Translations under genes and position numbers: made by a program
Notes under the pieces: model-generated
What the model was told of the DNA's origin: nothing
Seen by the model: only the letters and a program-made list of their open reading frames with translations
Databases searched by the model: none
From: Climacteris rufus
Taxonomy: Eukaryota > Chordata > Aves > Passeriformes > Climacteridae
Direction: 5' to 3'
DNA: 64,000 bases
NCBI GenBank assembly: GCA_013398175.1
Contig: VZRZ01004238.1
Coordinates: forward strand, 392,181 to 456,180
In this document: positions 63,001 through 64,000 of the stretch, one piece after another
Numbering within the stretch: position 1 is the stretch's first letter
How the letters are laid out: every line of letters begins with the position of its first letter

Positions 63001-64000
63001 ACCACAGTATATTCCTTAGGCTGATCTGTTCATGAGCTTACTGACTGCATGAATGACTTCATTCCTGTCTTTTGGCACAGATGTGATAGCTGGTTATGCT
63101 TCAAAAAAATGACAGACATATTAAAATTCAAGGGCATCTGGAGTTGTAACTGAGATCTAAAGACTGAAAATGAGAATACTGAAAGCAATCCTAACCCTAA
63201 GTCTTTCAAGATCATACAGTACATATGCAAGATTTCATGCTGGTCTTTCAAATAGAGCTACGAGAACTGATTTACTATGAACTTGTTCAACATGAATTAA
63301 ACAAACATGTCAGCCGACTCACAATGCTCATACTGTACACAGCAGGTCCCACTGCTAACACAGGTAGAGAGGGCTTACTCCACATAATTTACAGTCTCCA
63401 TACAGTACAATATTGAAAACTGTTGAAATGCAAGTATGTCTGTTTACTATTAAATGTGATTTACTGCAGTTACGTACACTCTCCCTCTCCCAACCACCTT
63501 GTAATTTTTGTATAACGTACAGGGGTTTTAGACAAATAACAATAAAAGCCTTTTATGTGGAACTAGTGCAGAATAACTTGCATATGGAATTATCATCTAT
63601 CTTTTTAGATCTCCTTTTAAGCTGTATAACCTATTTTTATATTTTTTAAGAATAGTAAATTAAGATTTGAAGTGAAGATGAAAATTTCAAGGAGATAATA
63701 ACCAAATACCACTTCAAAACTGAAAATGATTTGGACATATATGCTACTTTATGCACTATATGCAAGGAAGGCCTGTTATAGAGAACATTTCGTGATGGTC
63801 TGGCGATAAATAGAATCCCGCTTTATGACATACACTCTGTAGAATTTGTATCCAGTACTAATGATAACAATTCTGATGTTTGTGTTCTTGTGTGCAACGT
63901 ATTTTTATAACACTATTCTCATGGCAAGTAGAATTGGAGAGCCTGATTGTTAGAAAACATTATCAACTGCATGTATGATTCTATGTATCTGCATAACTTT

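Larger units (their letters stand above)
55351..64000. other. AT-rich DNA without a confirmed gene
   Basis: About 8.6 kb. It holds an inverted repeat (56908-56928), AT-rich simple sequence (61445-61482 and 62966-63000), a short duplicated AT word (59852-59864 and 59881-59893) and the three splice-site candidates listed separately. No complete gene, RNA or mobile element was recognised. Confidence 0.6.

Overview
The window looks like AT-rich, gene-poor nuclear DNA from a bird. The main evidence is the repeat content. There are several CR1 LINE copies of avian type, some with complete 3' tips carrying the TTCTATGATTC-type terminal motif. There is a solo LTR of a family common in neoavian genomes. 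There is also a SINE fragment with a tRNA-Ile-like B box joined to a CR1-type tail. SINEs of that architecture (the TguSINE1 type) are known to me from passerines, so a songbird or close relative is the best guess. This rests on recognition of the sequence, not on a search.

No protein-coding gene can be supported. The longest open frames on either strand are under 140 codons. Most begin only at GTG or TTG, several lie inside repeats, and this number and length are expected by chance in DNA of this composition. No rRNA, complete tRNA, CRISPR, operon or bacterial-type signal was seen.

Layout: 1-1.7 kb, plain AT-rich DNA; 1.75 kb, a CR1 tip; 1.94-2.35 kb, an unexplained GC-rich but CpG-poor block; 2.4-10.8 kb, plain DNA with a purine-rich tract near 5.4 kb; 10.85 kb, a CR1 tip; 11.0-11.5 kb, a decayed solo LTR; 11.5-27.4 kb, plain DNA with simple repeats and a strongly G/T-rich tract at 26.3 kb; 27.4 kb, the tRNA-Ile/CR1 SINE; 27.5-40.6 kb, plain DNA; 40.6-41.4 kb, an 0.8 kb CR1; 41.4-51.0 kb, plain DNA with a nested AT palindrome at 48.3 kb; 51.0 kb, a short CR1; 54.6-55.35 kb, a minus-strand CR1 whose middle is deleted, so that the start of its endonuclease region abuts the end of its reverse transcriptase; 55.4-64 kb, plain DNA holding the best splice-site candidates (near 59.1, 60.7 and 61.0 kb).

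The setting is best read as a gene desert or the inside of a very large intron. By eye the first ~35 kb are richer in T and G than in A and C on the + strand, while sampled lines after ~44 kb tend to be A-rich. If a count confirms this, + strand transcription through the left part would be one explanation. I did not find a convincing new biological system. The most useful observations are the internally deleted CR1, the SINE, the GC-rich block and the possible small exons at 60.7-61.2 kb.
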